A stretch of DNA of 64,000 bases, taken from assembly GCF_013410355.1 (NCBI RefSeq), contig NZ_JACCFI010000001.1, positions 1 through 64,000 of the forward strand, read 5' to 3'. Shown here piece by piece: positions 32,521 through 41,200 of the stretch. Position 1 is the stretch's first letter. The number at the start of each line of letters is the position of its first letter. This stretch comes from Agromyces hippuratus. Lineage in GTDB: Bacteria; Actinomycetota; Actinomycetes; Actinomycetales; Microbacteriaceae. Under the pieces are notes generated by a model. That model was not told the origin of the DNA. It did no database searches and was given only the letters and a program-made list of their open reading frames with translations. Both the position numbers and the translations under genes were made by a program.

Positions 32521-33333
32521 ATGTCGCAGACCGGTCCGGTCACCACGAGACCCACCAGCATCGCCCAGCTCCGAGAGGTGACCCAGCCGCCCGAAGTGCG
32601 CGGCCGCCGCAACGCCGAGCACTGGACGGCATCGCTGTACCTGCGCAAGCTCTCCCCGTACCTCACGTGGATGCTGCTGAAGACCTCGATCTCGGCCAAC
32701 GGCGTGACCGGGCTCATGATCCTCGTGGGCTGGTCGACCGCCGCAGCGCTCCTGATCCCCGGCATCTGGGGCGCGCTGCTCGCGGTCGTGCTCGGCCAGT
32801 TGCAGATGCTCGTCGACTGCTGCGACGGCGAGGTTGCACGCTGGCGTCGCACGTCGTCGCCCGCGGGCGTGTTCCTCGACAAGGTCGGGCACTACACGAC
32901 CGAGGCGCTCATCCCGCTCGCGCTCGGCATCCGTGCGGCCGCCTACCCGCTCGAGTTCCCGGCCGACTTCCTCTGGACCACGATCGCCGCGCTGCTCGCG
33001 CTCGTGATCGTGCTCAACAAGGCGCTCAACGACATGGTTCACGTCGCCCGCGCGAACGCCGGACTCGCGAAGCTCGCCGACACCCACGGCGAGACGGCTC
33101 CTCGCGGCGGACTCGTGGCCACGCTCCGCAAAGCCGCGCGCTTCCTGCCGTTCCACCGTCTCTACCACTCCGTCGAGCTCACGCTCATCGCGTTCGCGGC
33201 GGCGGTCGTCGGACTGTTCCTCGGGCAGCCGATCACCGACCGCGTGGTGCTCGCGGTGCTGCTGCCGCTCGCCGTGCTCTCCGTGATCGGCCACTTCGTC
33301 GCGATCATGTCCTCCCGCCGTGTCCGGTCCTGA
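32521..33333 (+). CDS. CDP-alcohol phosphotransferase family protein
   Basis: 270 residues from an ATG five bases after the glycosyltransferase stop. The family motif DxxDGxxARx8GxxxDxxxD is present as DCCDGEVAR, then G, then FLDKVGH: the first three Asp are kept but the fourth, the expected catalytic base, is His. About six membrane helices surround it. Such enzymes transfer a phospho-alcohol or polyol phosphate from a CDP carrier to an acceptor, making phospholipids or polymer precursors. The context suggests a phosphodiester-linked wall polymer. The reading frame overlaps the next gene by 14 bases. Confidence 0.8.
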   Translation: MSQTGPVTTRPTSIAQLREVTQPPEVRGRRNAEHWTASLYLRKLSPYLTWMLLKTSISANGVTGLMILVGWSTAAALLIPGIWGALLAVVLGQLQMLVDCCDGEVARWRRTSSPAGVFLDKVGHYTTEALIPLALGIRAAAYPLEFPADFLWTTIAALLALVIVLNKALNDMVHVARANAGLAKLADTHGETAPRGGLVATLRKAARFLPFHRLYHSVELTLIAFAAAVVGLFLGQPITDRVVLAVLLPLAVLSVIGHFVAIMSSRRVRS

Positions 33334-34285
33334 CGCGCTGCCGGTCGAGCCCGTCGAAACCGGCGACGAGCAGGACTCGGAGGAGCTGGTCTCGACGGGC
33401 TCGACCAGCAGTGCGCGTGTCGGCGTCGTCGTGCTCACCATGGGCAAGCGGCCCGACGATCTGGCCCGAGGCATCCGCAGCATCCTCGATCAGCGGGGCG
33501 TCGTCGCCGACGTCGTGTGCGTCGGCAACGGCTGGGATCCGGCGACCGCCGAGCCGGCGTTGCCGGCCGGCGTGACGACCCTGCACCTGCCCGAGAACCT
33601 CGGCATTCCGGCCGGACGCAACCGCGGAGTGCCGCTCGTGACCGGTGACGCGCTCTTCTTCCTCGACGACGACGCCTTCCTGCCGAGTGAGACCTTCCTT
33701 GCCGATGGATGCCGCATGCTCGCCGAGCGCCCCGAGATCGGCCTGATCCAGCCCCGCGTCGTCGATCCGACGGGCCGGGTCTCACCGCGCCGCTGGATCC
33801 CGCGCATCCGCAAGGGCGACCCGTCGCATTCGAGCAACGTCTTCTCGTGCTGGGAGGGCGCCGTGCTCATGCCGCGCGCCGTGTTCGATGCGACCGGCGG
33901 CTGGGCCGACCCGTTCTTCTACGCGCACGAGGGCATCGAGCTGGCCTGGCGGGTCTGGGACACCGGGCACGTCGCGTGGTACGCCGGCGACCTCGAGGCG
34001 GGGCATCCGGTCATCGACCCTGCCCGGCACTCGTACTACTTCCGGCTGAACGCCAGGAACCGGGTCTGGCTCGCACGCCGCAACCTCCCCGCGGTGCTCG
34101 TGCCGTTCTACGTCGGCTCATGGACCGCGATCCAGGTGCTGCGCTGGGCGCGGCAGCCGGCGGCGCTGAAGGCGTGGTTCGGCGGATGGCGCGCAGGGTG
34201 GCGCGAGCACCCGGGGGAGCGGCGGCCGATGCGCTGGCGTACGATCTGGCGCATGACCCTCGCCGGGCGACCGCCCGTGGTGTGA
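33320..34285 (+). CDS. Family 2 glycosyltransferase
   Basis: 321 residues from a GTG inside the end of the upstream gene. The first 33 residues are encoded by a REP-like inverted repeat and are not part of the fold; the GT-A domain starts at VGVVVLTMGKRPDDLARGI. DDDAFL near residue 115 is the DxD metal/nucleotide site, and the EGIELAWRVWD stretch is the catalytic-base region. There is no clear membrane helix. It probably adds a sugar to the polymer built by its neighbours. The true start may lie later, but no better-supported codon is visible. Confidence 0.83.
   Translation: MSGPDALPVEPVETGDEQDSEELVSTGSTSSARVGVVVLTMGKRPDDLARGIRSILDQRGVVADVVCVGNGWDPATAEPALPAGVTTLHLPENLGIPAGRNRGVPLVTGDALFFLDDDAFLPSETFLADGCRMLAERPEIGLIQPRVVDPTGRVSPRRWIPRIRKGDPSHSSNVFSCWEGAVLMPRAVFDATGGWADPFFYAHEGIELAWRVWDTGHVAWYAGDLEAGHPVIDPARHSYYFRLNARNRVWLARRNLPAVLVPFYVGSWTAIQVLRWARQPAALKAWFGGWRAGWREHPGERRPMRWRTIWRMTLAGRPPVV
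33338..33411. repeat. REP-like inverted repeat at the start of a glycosyltransferase gene
   Basis: The 24-base arms (33338-33361 and 33388-33411) are inverted copies with two mismatches, around a 26-base loop. The cores are GGTCGAGCCCGTCGA and TCGACGGGCTCGACC. The layout is that of extragenic palindromic (REP/BIME) elements, but it lies in the coding frame of the glycosyltransferase N terminus. Confidence 0.7.
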
Positions 34286-34393
34286 TCTGCAGCGAAGCGG
34301 GCGACCCGGCAGCGGATACCGCGAACCGGTAACGATCGGCTCTCGGTGCCGTCGACGCACCGGCTCCGAGGCATCCGCTCAGCCCGACCTCGC

Positions 34394-34399
34394 TACCCT
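34394..34399 (+). promoter_or_regulatory. Leaderless -10 element of the glycerophosphotransferase-like gene
   Basis: TACCCT six bases before the GTG at 34406. This gives the fourth surface-polymer gene its own promoter 120 bases after the upstream stop, in addition to possible read-through. Confidence 0.55.
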
Positions 34400-34405
34400 T
34401 GGACG

Positions 34406-35704
34406 GTGGGATTGAGGAAAGACGCGCGACGCGCCGTCAAGTTGGCCAAGGACATCATGTGGTCCAGACGTGCGCAGCGCTCGCTCGGCGTGAAGCTGGC
34501 GGAGCAGGAGCCGCTGGCGCCGCATCGCTTCCGGGTCGGCGTCTACTTCGCCGACGGCAAGGTCAACCTCTACCAGCTGCGCCAGTGGTACGCCCCCCTC
34601 GCCGAACTGGCCGAGCGTCACCCGGTGCTGATCCTGAGTCGTGCGTCCGGCGCCGCGCTCACCCTGCTCGACGAGTCGCCGGTGCCCGTCGCCTACGTGC
34701 GCCGCGTCGCCGACCTCGAGCGGGTGATCGCCGAGCAGGACCTGCACGTCGTCTTCTACGTCAACCAGAACGCCAAGAACTTCCAGATGATGCGGTACGG
34801 CCGCCGCTGGCACGTGTTCATCAACCACGGCGAGTCCGACAAGATGTACATGACCACGAACCAGTTCAAGGCCTACGACTACTCGCTGATCGCGGGCGAC
34901 GCGGCCAGGGCGCGGCTCGAGAAGGTGCTCTGGGACTACGACTTCGACAAGCGCGCCATCCCCATCGGCCGCCCGCAGGCCGATCACTACCTCGACGGCG
35001 CGGCGCTGCCGTACACGCCCGACGACCGCGAGGTCGTGCTCTACGCGCCCACCTGGGAGGGCGACCGCGGCGCCGCCGCATATGGCTCCATCGCGACGCA
35101 CGGTGTCCCGCTCGTGCAGGGCCTGCTCGCCACCGGCCGTCACCGGGTCATCTATCGGCCGCACCCGAGATCGGGCGTCGTCGATCACGAGTACGGAGCC
35201 GCGAACCGCGCAATCATCGCCGCGATCGAGGCGGCGAATGCCGCGGACCCGACCGCGCAGCACATCTACGACGACGGCCCGAAGCTCGGCTGGCAGCTCG
35301 CTGCGGCCGATGTCGCGGTCGTCGACATCTCCGCGATGGTCTACGACCGTCTGGCGGCCGGCAAGCCGCTCCTGATCACCCGCCCGTTCAATCCCGATGC
35401 GCAGATCGACACGTCCGGTTACCTGCAGGCGTGCGAATGGCTCGAGGTGACCGATTCCGCGTCGATGGTCGCCCGCGTCGACGACGTCGCGCACGACGCG
35501 GCGGCGCTCGAGCGGCTCGGCTTCTGGGTCGAGCGCTACTTCGGCGACCCGACTCCCGGGGTCACCACGGCTCGGTTCCACGCGGCCGTCGACCACCTCA
35601 TGGCGGAGTGGGAGCGGTTCGCCGCCCTGCACGCCGCAGACGGAGACATCGACGAGCGCGACGTGCGCGCCGGCGAGCAGGACGACGAGGAGCTCGAGGC
35701 CTAG
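34406..35704 (+). CDS. CDP-glycerol glycerophosphotransferase-like protein (TagF/TagB type)
   Basis: 432 residues from a GTG placed by the leaderless promoter. The fold has two halves. The C-terminal half holds the TagB/TagF signatures: VLYAPTWEGD near residue 215, YRPHPRSG near 255, and a late DVAVVDISAMVYDRLAAGKPLLIT stretch equivalent to the donor-binding aspartate/serine region. His in INHGESDK near 145 is the likely base. These enzymes transfer phosphoglycerol, or a related phospho-alcohol, to teichoic-acid-type chains on the inner membrane face. The acidic tail (ERDVRAGEQDDEELEA) is unusual. It completes the polymer cluster; the exact phospho-alcohol is unknown. Confidence 0.82.
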   Translation: MGLRKDARRAVKLAKDIMWSRRAQRSLGVKLAEQEPLAPHRFRVGVYFADGKVNLYQLRQWYAPLAELAERHPVLILSRASGAALTLLDESPVPVAYVRRVADLERVIAEQDLHVVFYVNQNAKNFQMMRYGRRWHVFINHGESDKMYMTTNQFKAYDYSLIAGDAARARLEKVLWDYDFDKRAIPIGRPQADHYLDGAALPYTPDDREVVLYAPTWEGDRGAAAYGSIATHGVPLVQGLLATGRHRVIYRPHPRSGVVDHEYGAANRAIIAAIEAANAADPTAQHIYDDGPKLGWQLAAADVAVVDISAMVYDRLAAGKPLLITRPFNPDAQIDTSGYLQACEWLEVTDSASMVARVDDVAHDAAALERLGFWVERYFGDPTPGVTTARFHAAVDHLMAEWERFAALHAADGDIDERDVRAGEQDDEELEA

Positions 35705-35738
35705 CTGCTCGGCCGGTCGTCGGCCGCCGCCCGAAGGG

Positions 35739-36200
35739 TCAGAGCCGTGGATCGCCCTCGTCGTCGCGATGCCGTCGCAGCATCCGGTCGCCCGCGTCGA
35801 CGTAACCCTCGAAGAGGCCGACGACGGCGCGAAGACGTTCACGCGCGCGTTCGCCCTCGGTGAGCGTCGCTCCCGAGCGCAGCGTGCGGATGAAGGTCCG
35901 CGTGCGTTCGTGGCTCGCGGCGAGCAACTGCTCGAATCCACCGATGGCCTCCACGCGGAGGCGCCGGCTCCCGGGTTGCGGGATCGTTCGCGCGAGGCCC
36001 CACGACACGAGTTCCCGGACCGCGGTGCTGACCCCGCCGCTGCTGAGGCTCAGCTCCGCTGCGATCGAGTCGAGGGTCTCCGGCTCGGTCCTGAGCAGGA
36101 GGAACCCGTACACCCGCCCCGTCGCGCGGGAGAGCTGCCACGATGCGAGGGCATCGCCGATCGACTCGATGAACTCGGCCTGCTCGTCGAGCTCAGGCAC
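35739..36200 (-). CDS. MarR/GbsR-type transcriptional regulator
   Basis: 153 residues from a GTG that overlaps the end of the upstream hydrolase gene by eight bases. A winged-helix domain lies at about residues 20-80 (ATGRVYGFLLLRTEPETLDSIAAELSLSSGGVSTAVRELVSWGLARTI), followed by a long C-terminal helix for dimerisation. This fits the GbsR-like branch of the MarR group. It is co-transcribed with the hydrolase and probably binds the dyad over the hydrolase start, giving autoregulation. The inducer is unknown. A weakly acidic C terminus (RHRDDEGDPRL) follows the coiled coil. Confidence 0.82.
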   Translation of the reverse strand: MPELDEQAEFIESIGDALASWQLSRATGRVYGFLLLRTEPETLDSIAAELSLSSGGVSTAVRELVSWGLARTIPQPGSRRLRVEAIGGFEQLLAASHERTRTFIRTLRSGATLTEGERARERLRAVVGLFEGYVDAGDRMLRRHRDDEGDPRL

Positions 36201-36999
36201 GGGGCACCGAGGCGAGCAGGTCGAGCAGCGCGGTCGTCGTGGCTTCTGGCGCATCGAGGGTCACGACATGGCCGGCGCCGGCGATGAGGTGCTCGTCGAT
36301 GCCCTCGACCTGCGCCCATTCCGGCATCGCCGTCGCGATGTTGCCCGTGCGATCGAGCTCGCCGCGGACGAGGCCGAGGGGAACGGGCACCCGGTAGTCG
36401 GGGTCGGGGTCGACGAACGCCACGGTCGCGCGCCAGACGTCGAGGAACGACCGCTTCGGCATGCGCGCGAACATCGCCTCGGTGGTCGCGACGGCGTCGG
36501 GTGTGGCCGCCGACGCACGAGCGAGCATGCCGGGCAGTCGCGAGGCGGGGATGAGTGAGAGTGCGGGAGCGGCGAGGCGGAGCGCGGTGCGCTCGCCGCG
36601 CGAGAGCGGGCCGGTGTTCCAGGTCGAGTCGGCCACGACGAGGGCGCCGGCGCGGCTCGGATCGCGGCGCACCAGCGCTTGCGCGACGTTGCCGCCGAGG
36701 GAATGGCCAACGAGGGCGGGACGATCGAGGCCGAGGTGGTCGAGGAGCGCCGCGAGATCGTCGAGTGCGGCCGCCCCGGTGAAGCGGATGCCGGGGTCGA
36801 GGCGGGAACCGCCGTGGCCGCGCTGATCGTAGGCGACGACCTGGTGACCGGCTCGATGCAGGGCGAGTGCCTGCGCCGTGAACATGGAGTGGTCCATTCC
36901 GGCGCCGTGGACGAGCACGACCGTTCGTCGGTCGCCGTCGAGCAGCGCGAAGCGGAGCGTCGCCCCCGGCCGCTCGAGAGTTCGATCTAGATTCAGCAT
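36193..36999 (-). CDS. Alpha/beta hydrolase
   Basis: 268 residues. The ATG at 36999 lies six bases after TATATT, hence leaderless. The oxyanion motif HGAGMD near residue 31, the nucleophile elbow GHSLGG near 97, an acidic residue in GELDRTG near 215 and a His in GAGHVV near 243 form the expected triad. Soluble hydrolases of this type act as esterases, lactonases or dehalogenases; no substrate is evident. It forms an operon with the MarR-type regulator, a common layout for small-molecule-induced detoxification. Confidence 0.87.
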   Translation of the reverse strand: MLNLDRTLERPGATLRFALLDGDRRTVVLVHGAGMDHSMFTAQALALHRAGHQVVAYDQRGHGGSRLDPGIRFTGAAALDDLAALLDHLGLDRPALVGHSLGGNVAQALVRRDPSRAGALVVADSTWNTGPLSRGERTALRLAAPALSLIPASRLPGMLARASAATPDAVATTEAMFARMPKRSFLDVWRATVAFVDPDPDYRVPVPLGLVRGELDRTGNIATAMPEWAQVEGIDEHLIAGAGHVVTLDAPEATTTALLDLLASVPRA

Positions 37000-37010
37000 A
37001 TTCTGAATAT
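36991..37010. promoter_or_regulatory. Dyad operator over the hydrolase start codon
   Basis: ATTCAG-CATATT-CTGAAT (36991-37008) is a perfect 6-bp inverted repeat with a 6-base spacer, and an overlapping 13-bp palindrome ATATTCTGAATAT spans 36998-37010. Both cover the leaderless -10 and the ATG at 36999, placing a repressor exactly on the initiation site. The co-transcribed MarR-type protein is the natural candidate. Confidence 0.65.
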
Positions 37011-37016
37011 AACGAA

Positions 37017-38021
37017 CTACTGGGTGCCGGACGACTCCTTCGCGTCGTCGGCGGTCTCCGGGGCCGCCCCGTCGTCGGGGCGTCGAGTGATCGCGCCTCG
37101 TGCGGCCCGCCCCGCGGCCTGCCCCGCCGACTGGATGCCGCGGCCCGCGGAGAGCACGGCCCCGCCGACGACGGTGCCCGCGCGCGACAGTCGCGACGCG
37201 GCCGAGGTCAGCATGGAGTCGCCCTCGCGCGGCTCGAGGTCGAGCGGCAGCACTTGGGGAGCCTGACCGAACGCCGATCGCGACTGCTTCAGCACCCGCC
37301 GGCCGAGCACGCTGTTGCCGATGCCGCCGATCGCGGCACCGATGCCGAACGGGATCGCCTTGCCGATGATGCCGGCGCCGCCGCGCACGGCGAACTGCTT
37401 GATGAAGACGTTGCGGAGCTTGTCGACGACGGGCCCCATGACCGCCTTCGGCATGGTGTTCGTGATGAGTTCGCCCCAGTAGACGTTCCGTGCGGCACCG
37501 GAGCCCGAGGCCTGCCCGGCGAACTGTCGCACCAGGTCGACGCCTTCGTTGCCGAGCATGAGCGTCATCACGAGGGCACGCGCACGGTCGGGGTTGTCCA
37601 CGGCGATGCCGTGCACCTCGGCGACCGATTGAGCGAACAGCGCGGTCGCCTCGAGGAAGCCCGCCGTCTCGACGCCCGACAGTGCGAGCGTGACTCCGGT
37701 GCCGATGCCCGGGATCACGGCCGTCGCGCCGACGGCGGCGCCTCCGGTCGTGACGGCGGCGAGGTAGCGGCGCTCGAGGATGCGCACGATCTGCTCGGGG
37801 CTCGCACCGGGTGAACGACGACGGATGCTGCGCAGATGGGCGACCACGATCGGTCGCTGGATCGCCAGCACGCGGTCGATGCCGCGCTCCATGCCGTGGG
37901 CGCGACCCTCGTCGGCGGCGAAGCCCGAGTACGCGGTGCTCCCGGCGCGGTCGGATCCGGGGTCGCCCTCTCGCGGCGCCCCCGAGCCCATCGAGGTGAT
38001 GGTGTGCACACGGTCTGGCAT
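37017..38021 (-). CDS. EcsC-family-like protein
   Basis: 334 residues. The ATG at 38021 has TACAAT exactly six bases upstream, a near-ideal leaderless promoter. The central part (about 85-250) has Gly/Ala-rich amphipathic stretches (AAVTTGGAAVGATAVIPGIGTGVTLALSGVETAGFLEATALFAQSVAEVHG; GIIGKAIPFGIGAAIGGIGNSVLGRRV) like those of EcsC-type membrane-associated proteins. The C-terminal 90 residues are low-complexity and basic, then acidic (RRPDDGAAPETADDAKESSG). The function is unknown in this family beyond an association with membrane and export genes. It is divergent from the giant RTX gene. Confidence 0.7.
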   Translation of the reverse strand: MPDRVHTITSMGSGAPREGDPGSDRAGSTAYSGFAADEGRAHGMERGIDRVLAIQRPIVVAHLRSIRRRSPGASPEQIVRILERRYLAAVTTGGAAVGATAVIPGIGTGVTLALSGVETAGFLEATALFAQSVAEVHGIAVDNPDRARALVMTLMLGNEGVDLVRQFAGQASGSGAARNVYWGELITNTMPKAVMGPVVDKLRNVFIKQFAVRGGAGIIGKAIPFGIGAAIGGIGNSVLGRRVLKQSRSAFGQAPQVLPLDLEPREGDSMLTSAASRLSRAGTVVGGAVLSAGRGIQSAGQAAGRAARGAITRRPDDGAAPETADDAKESSGTQ

Positions 38022-38138
38022 GAGGTGATTGTAAGCGGCGGAGACGGGAGGCGGCCGTGCGCGGCATCCGTGCGCGGCAGTGGAGCTCTCGGCGCGGTCG
38101 TCGATCGAGTCCCGGGCCCGACGGCGAGGTCGTTTTTG

Positions 38139-38190
38139 CCCCCCAAAGTGAGGGTTTCTCTTGTCGGCGAAGTCGGTAGCGGAGTAGAAC
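38139..38190 (+). promoter_or_regulatory. Possible promoter and regulatory box of the giant RTX gene
   Basis: TTGTCG (38161-38166) and TAGAAC (38185-38190) with an 18-base spacer form a plausible -35/-10 about 60 bases before the start. Just upstream, CCCCCCAAAGTGAGGG (38139-38154) is an imperfect C-rich/G-rich dyad that could bind a regulator. The remainder of the 230-base divergent region shows nothing further. Confidence 0.35.
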
Positions 38191-38251
38191 AGGCATCGAG
38201 CGTGCGACGACCCGACGCGCGCTGGGGTGGCATCGACCCGGGGGGACAATC

Positions 38252-41200
38252 ATGCGTGCCCAGAACGACTCGAACAACTCGTCGCGCTCGCGTGCGAACG
38301 GGCACCGCGAACACCCGATTCGCGGCTGGCGACCCGGACTCGCGGTCGTCGCCTCGGTCGGTGCGTGGGCGCTCGCCCTGACCGGCGCGCAGGTCGCGTA
38401 CGCGGATCCGGTGACCGACTCCGCAGATGTCGCCGAACTCCGCCGGGGCATCGCCGCCCTCGCCGAGGTCGCCCTCGGCGACTACGAGAACGTCGGACCG
38501 CTCGCGGCCGCCCTGCCGCTCGCCGACACGGCGCCCGGCGTCGCCGTCGTCCGCCCGGGTGCGGCGATGCAGCTGACGAGCACGTTCGATCTCGGCGTGA
38601 AGGCCGAACTGCTCACCCTCGCGCAGCAGGCGACGACCGCCGACTTCATGGCCGGCGTCGACGGGCTCGACGCCGAGATCGCGGGTACGCAACTCGAATT
38701 GACGACGGCGAACCTCGTCGATTCCGGAGCCACGCGCGGCTTCGACCTCACGATCCGGGCATCGCGCACCGTCGACTCGCCCCTTGCGATCGTCGACCCC
38801 GACGGACCCGGCGGAGAGCCGCTGCGTCTCGTGACCGCCGAGGCCGACCCGGCTCCTTTCGAGCTCTCGTTCGAGTTCAGCGGAACGGTGCGCACCGACC
38901 CGCAGGGTGTGCGCTTCTGGCTCGACACCACGGCGGGCGAGCCCACCGTCGAATTCGCCGCCGAGCTCGCGGGAGGGGAGGCATTCGCCTTCCCGGGAGG
39001 TGCGGCGGCGATCGGCGTCGGAGACGTCGAGATCCTCGACGGCAGCACCGTGGACGTCTCGGCCGTGTGGTCGGGCACCATCGATGACGTCAACGGCGAC
39101 GGCCGGCTCGCGATGTTCGAACCGCCGGCATTCGAAGGCGGTGAGGAGACGCCCGGCGAGCTCACCGTGCCCGCCGACCAGCTCACGACCTTCGGCCTCG
39201 CCGGCACGGCGACCGCCGACATCCGCTTCGGCTCCGACCTGCTCGGCCTGTCGTCGAGCCCCGCGCCGTCGCTGACCATGGACGCCGACCTCGCGCAGGT
39301 GCCCGAACCGCTCGCCGAACTCGTCGCGAGCGACGGCGACCTCGCCGCGTTCGAGGCGTTCACGCGGCTGGGACCGGTGGACCTCGTCTCCGGCATCGTC
39401 CAGTACGGCACCCTGCTTCGGGCACTGCAACGGCACGAGAACGTCGATGCCGCGCTGCCGCTCGCGAGCGGCACGCTGAGCGAGCTCTACGATCTCGGCG
39501 GCGAATTCGCGAAGCTCGCCGAGGACCTCATCGAGGTCCACCCCGACCCCGACCCCGATCCCGCGGACCCGCAGCCCGTGATCGACGTCGGCATCTCGAC
39601 GGTCGGCGACCTCGCCGACCGGATCGAGAGCGACATCCCGGGTGCGCCCGCGGTGATCACCCCGGTCTACGACCGCGACGATGCAGAGGTGCGGCTCGAC
39701 TTCACGATCCACACCGGACTCGACGGCGACGCCGATGTGCCACCGGTCCTCGACGACCAGCCCGTCGACGACACGCCACCGCCCGGACAGACGGCGTTCG
39801 GCGACCAACTCCTCGACGACACCGGCCTGCGCGGCGTCGCGGCGAGCGGCGATCCGGTCGCGGTCGAGACGGATGTCGCGGTCGACATCGACCTGCCCAT
39901 GCTGATCGACCTCGGCGAGGCAGCACCTGCACCCGACAAGGGCGCCACCGCCGTCGTCGAGTTCGAGTCGCCGATGGTCTACGAGCGTTTCGGCACCGAG
40001 CTCATCGACGGGGCGGAGCTGCGCATCACCGAGGTGGCGTCGGCGAACGTGCACGGCGAGGGCCAGCTCGGGTTCGTGCCCGCGACGATCGGCGGCACGT
40101 GGAAGCTCCTCCAGGACGGCACGGAGCCGACGACCCGGGCGGACGTGGATCCCGCCGCCGGCAACACGGCGACGCCTCGCATCGTCGACCTGCTCGCGGG
40201 GCTCTACGAACGCGAGGGGCAGCCGCCCGCGTACCCTGTCGACGACGCCGACCGTCGTGCCGTGATCGACGCGGACTACACGGTCGACGGGCACGGCCAC
40301 GATCTCGCCCAGCACCTCACCGAGGCGCCGGGCACCTTCACCGTCGACGGCGCAGTGTTCGCCGACACGGACCCCACGGTGGCGCTCGGCAACGACGAGA
40401 TGACCCTGTTGCGGGCACTCAACATCGACACCGACGAACCCGACGTGCTGCTCGGCCGAGCGCTCGACGGGATCGGCGCGGTGGTCGACCAGCTCGACTC
40501 CATCGACAGCCTGGTCGGCGGTGAGACGGTGCCGTTCCTGAACCGCGGCGTCGAGAGCATTCTGCGCGAGGCGACCGACCTTCGCCAGCACTACAACGAC
40601 TTCCGGAGCGGCCTGCTGCCGACCGACCTCGGCAAGCTCGAGACCGGGCTCGAGACCGCACTCGGGCTGGGCGTCACGTTCCGGCTGCGCGACCTCGACG
40701 GCGGCGGCAGCGTGGAACCCGCGCTGATCGCGGCGTTCGACGGCACGCGAACCGAGGAAGCCGACGTGCCGATGTCACTCATCGACGCGTCACTGCCCGC
40801 GATCGCCGGCACGGAGGGTGAGGGCAAGCTGCACGCCGCGCTGCAGGCGAAGCTCGACCTCGGGCTCGTCGTCGGCCTCGACGCCGATGCGGCCGCGGCA
40901 CCGCCCCGTCTCCTCGACTCGAGCCGGGTGAGCGTGACGGCCGAGGTCACCGAGCAGCCGCCGGGCTCGGTCCAACTCGGCGTGCACCTCGGGCCGTTCT
41001 CCGCACAGCTCGGCGACGCGACCAACCAGACCGGCCGCATCGCGGTCGGCGTGCGCTTCGCACTCGAGCGCACTGGTGCGCCGCTGCCGGGCGATCCCGC
41101 CGAGACGCCGCTCGCGCTCGACGACTTCTTCGACGGCGACTTCACGGCCGACGCGACCTCGCCCGCAGCTGGCGGAACGTACTCGTGCGCTGCGCCGGGC

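Noticed and set aside
37715..40591. A 958-residue leftward open frame spanning the EcsC and RTX starts
   Set aside because: It overlaps two well-supported genes and a promoter region and lacks motifs.
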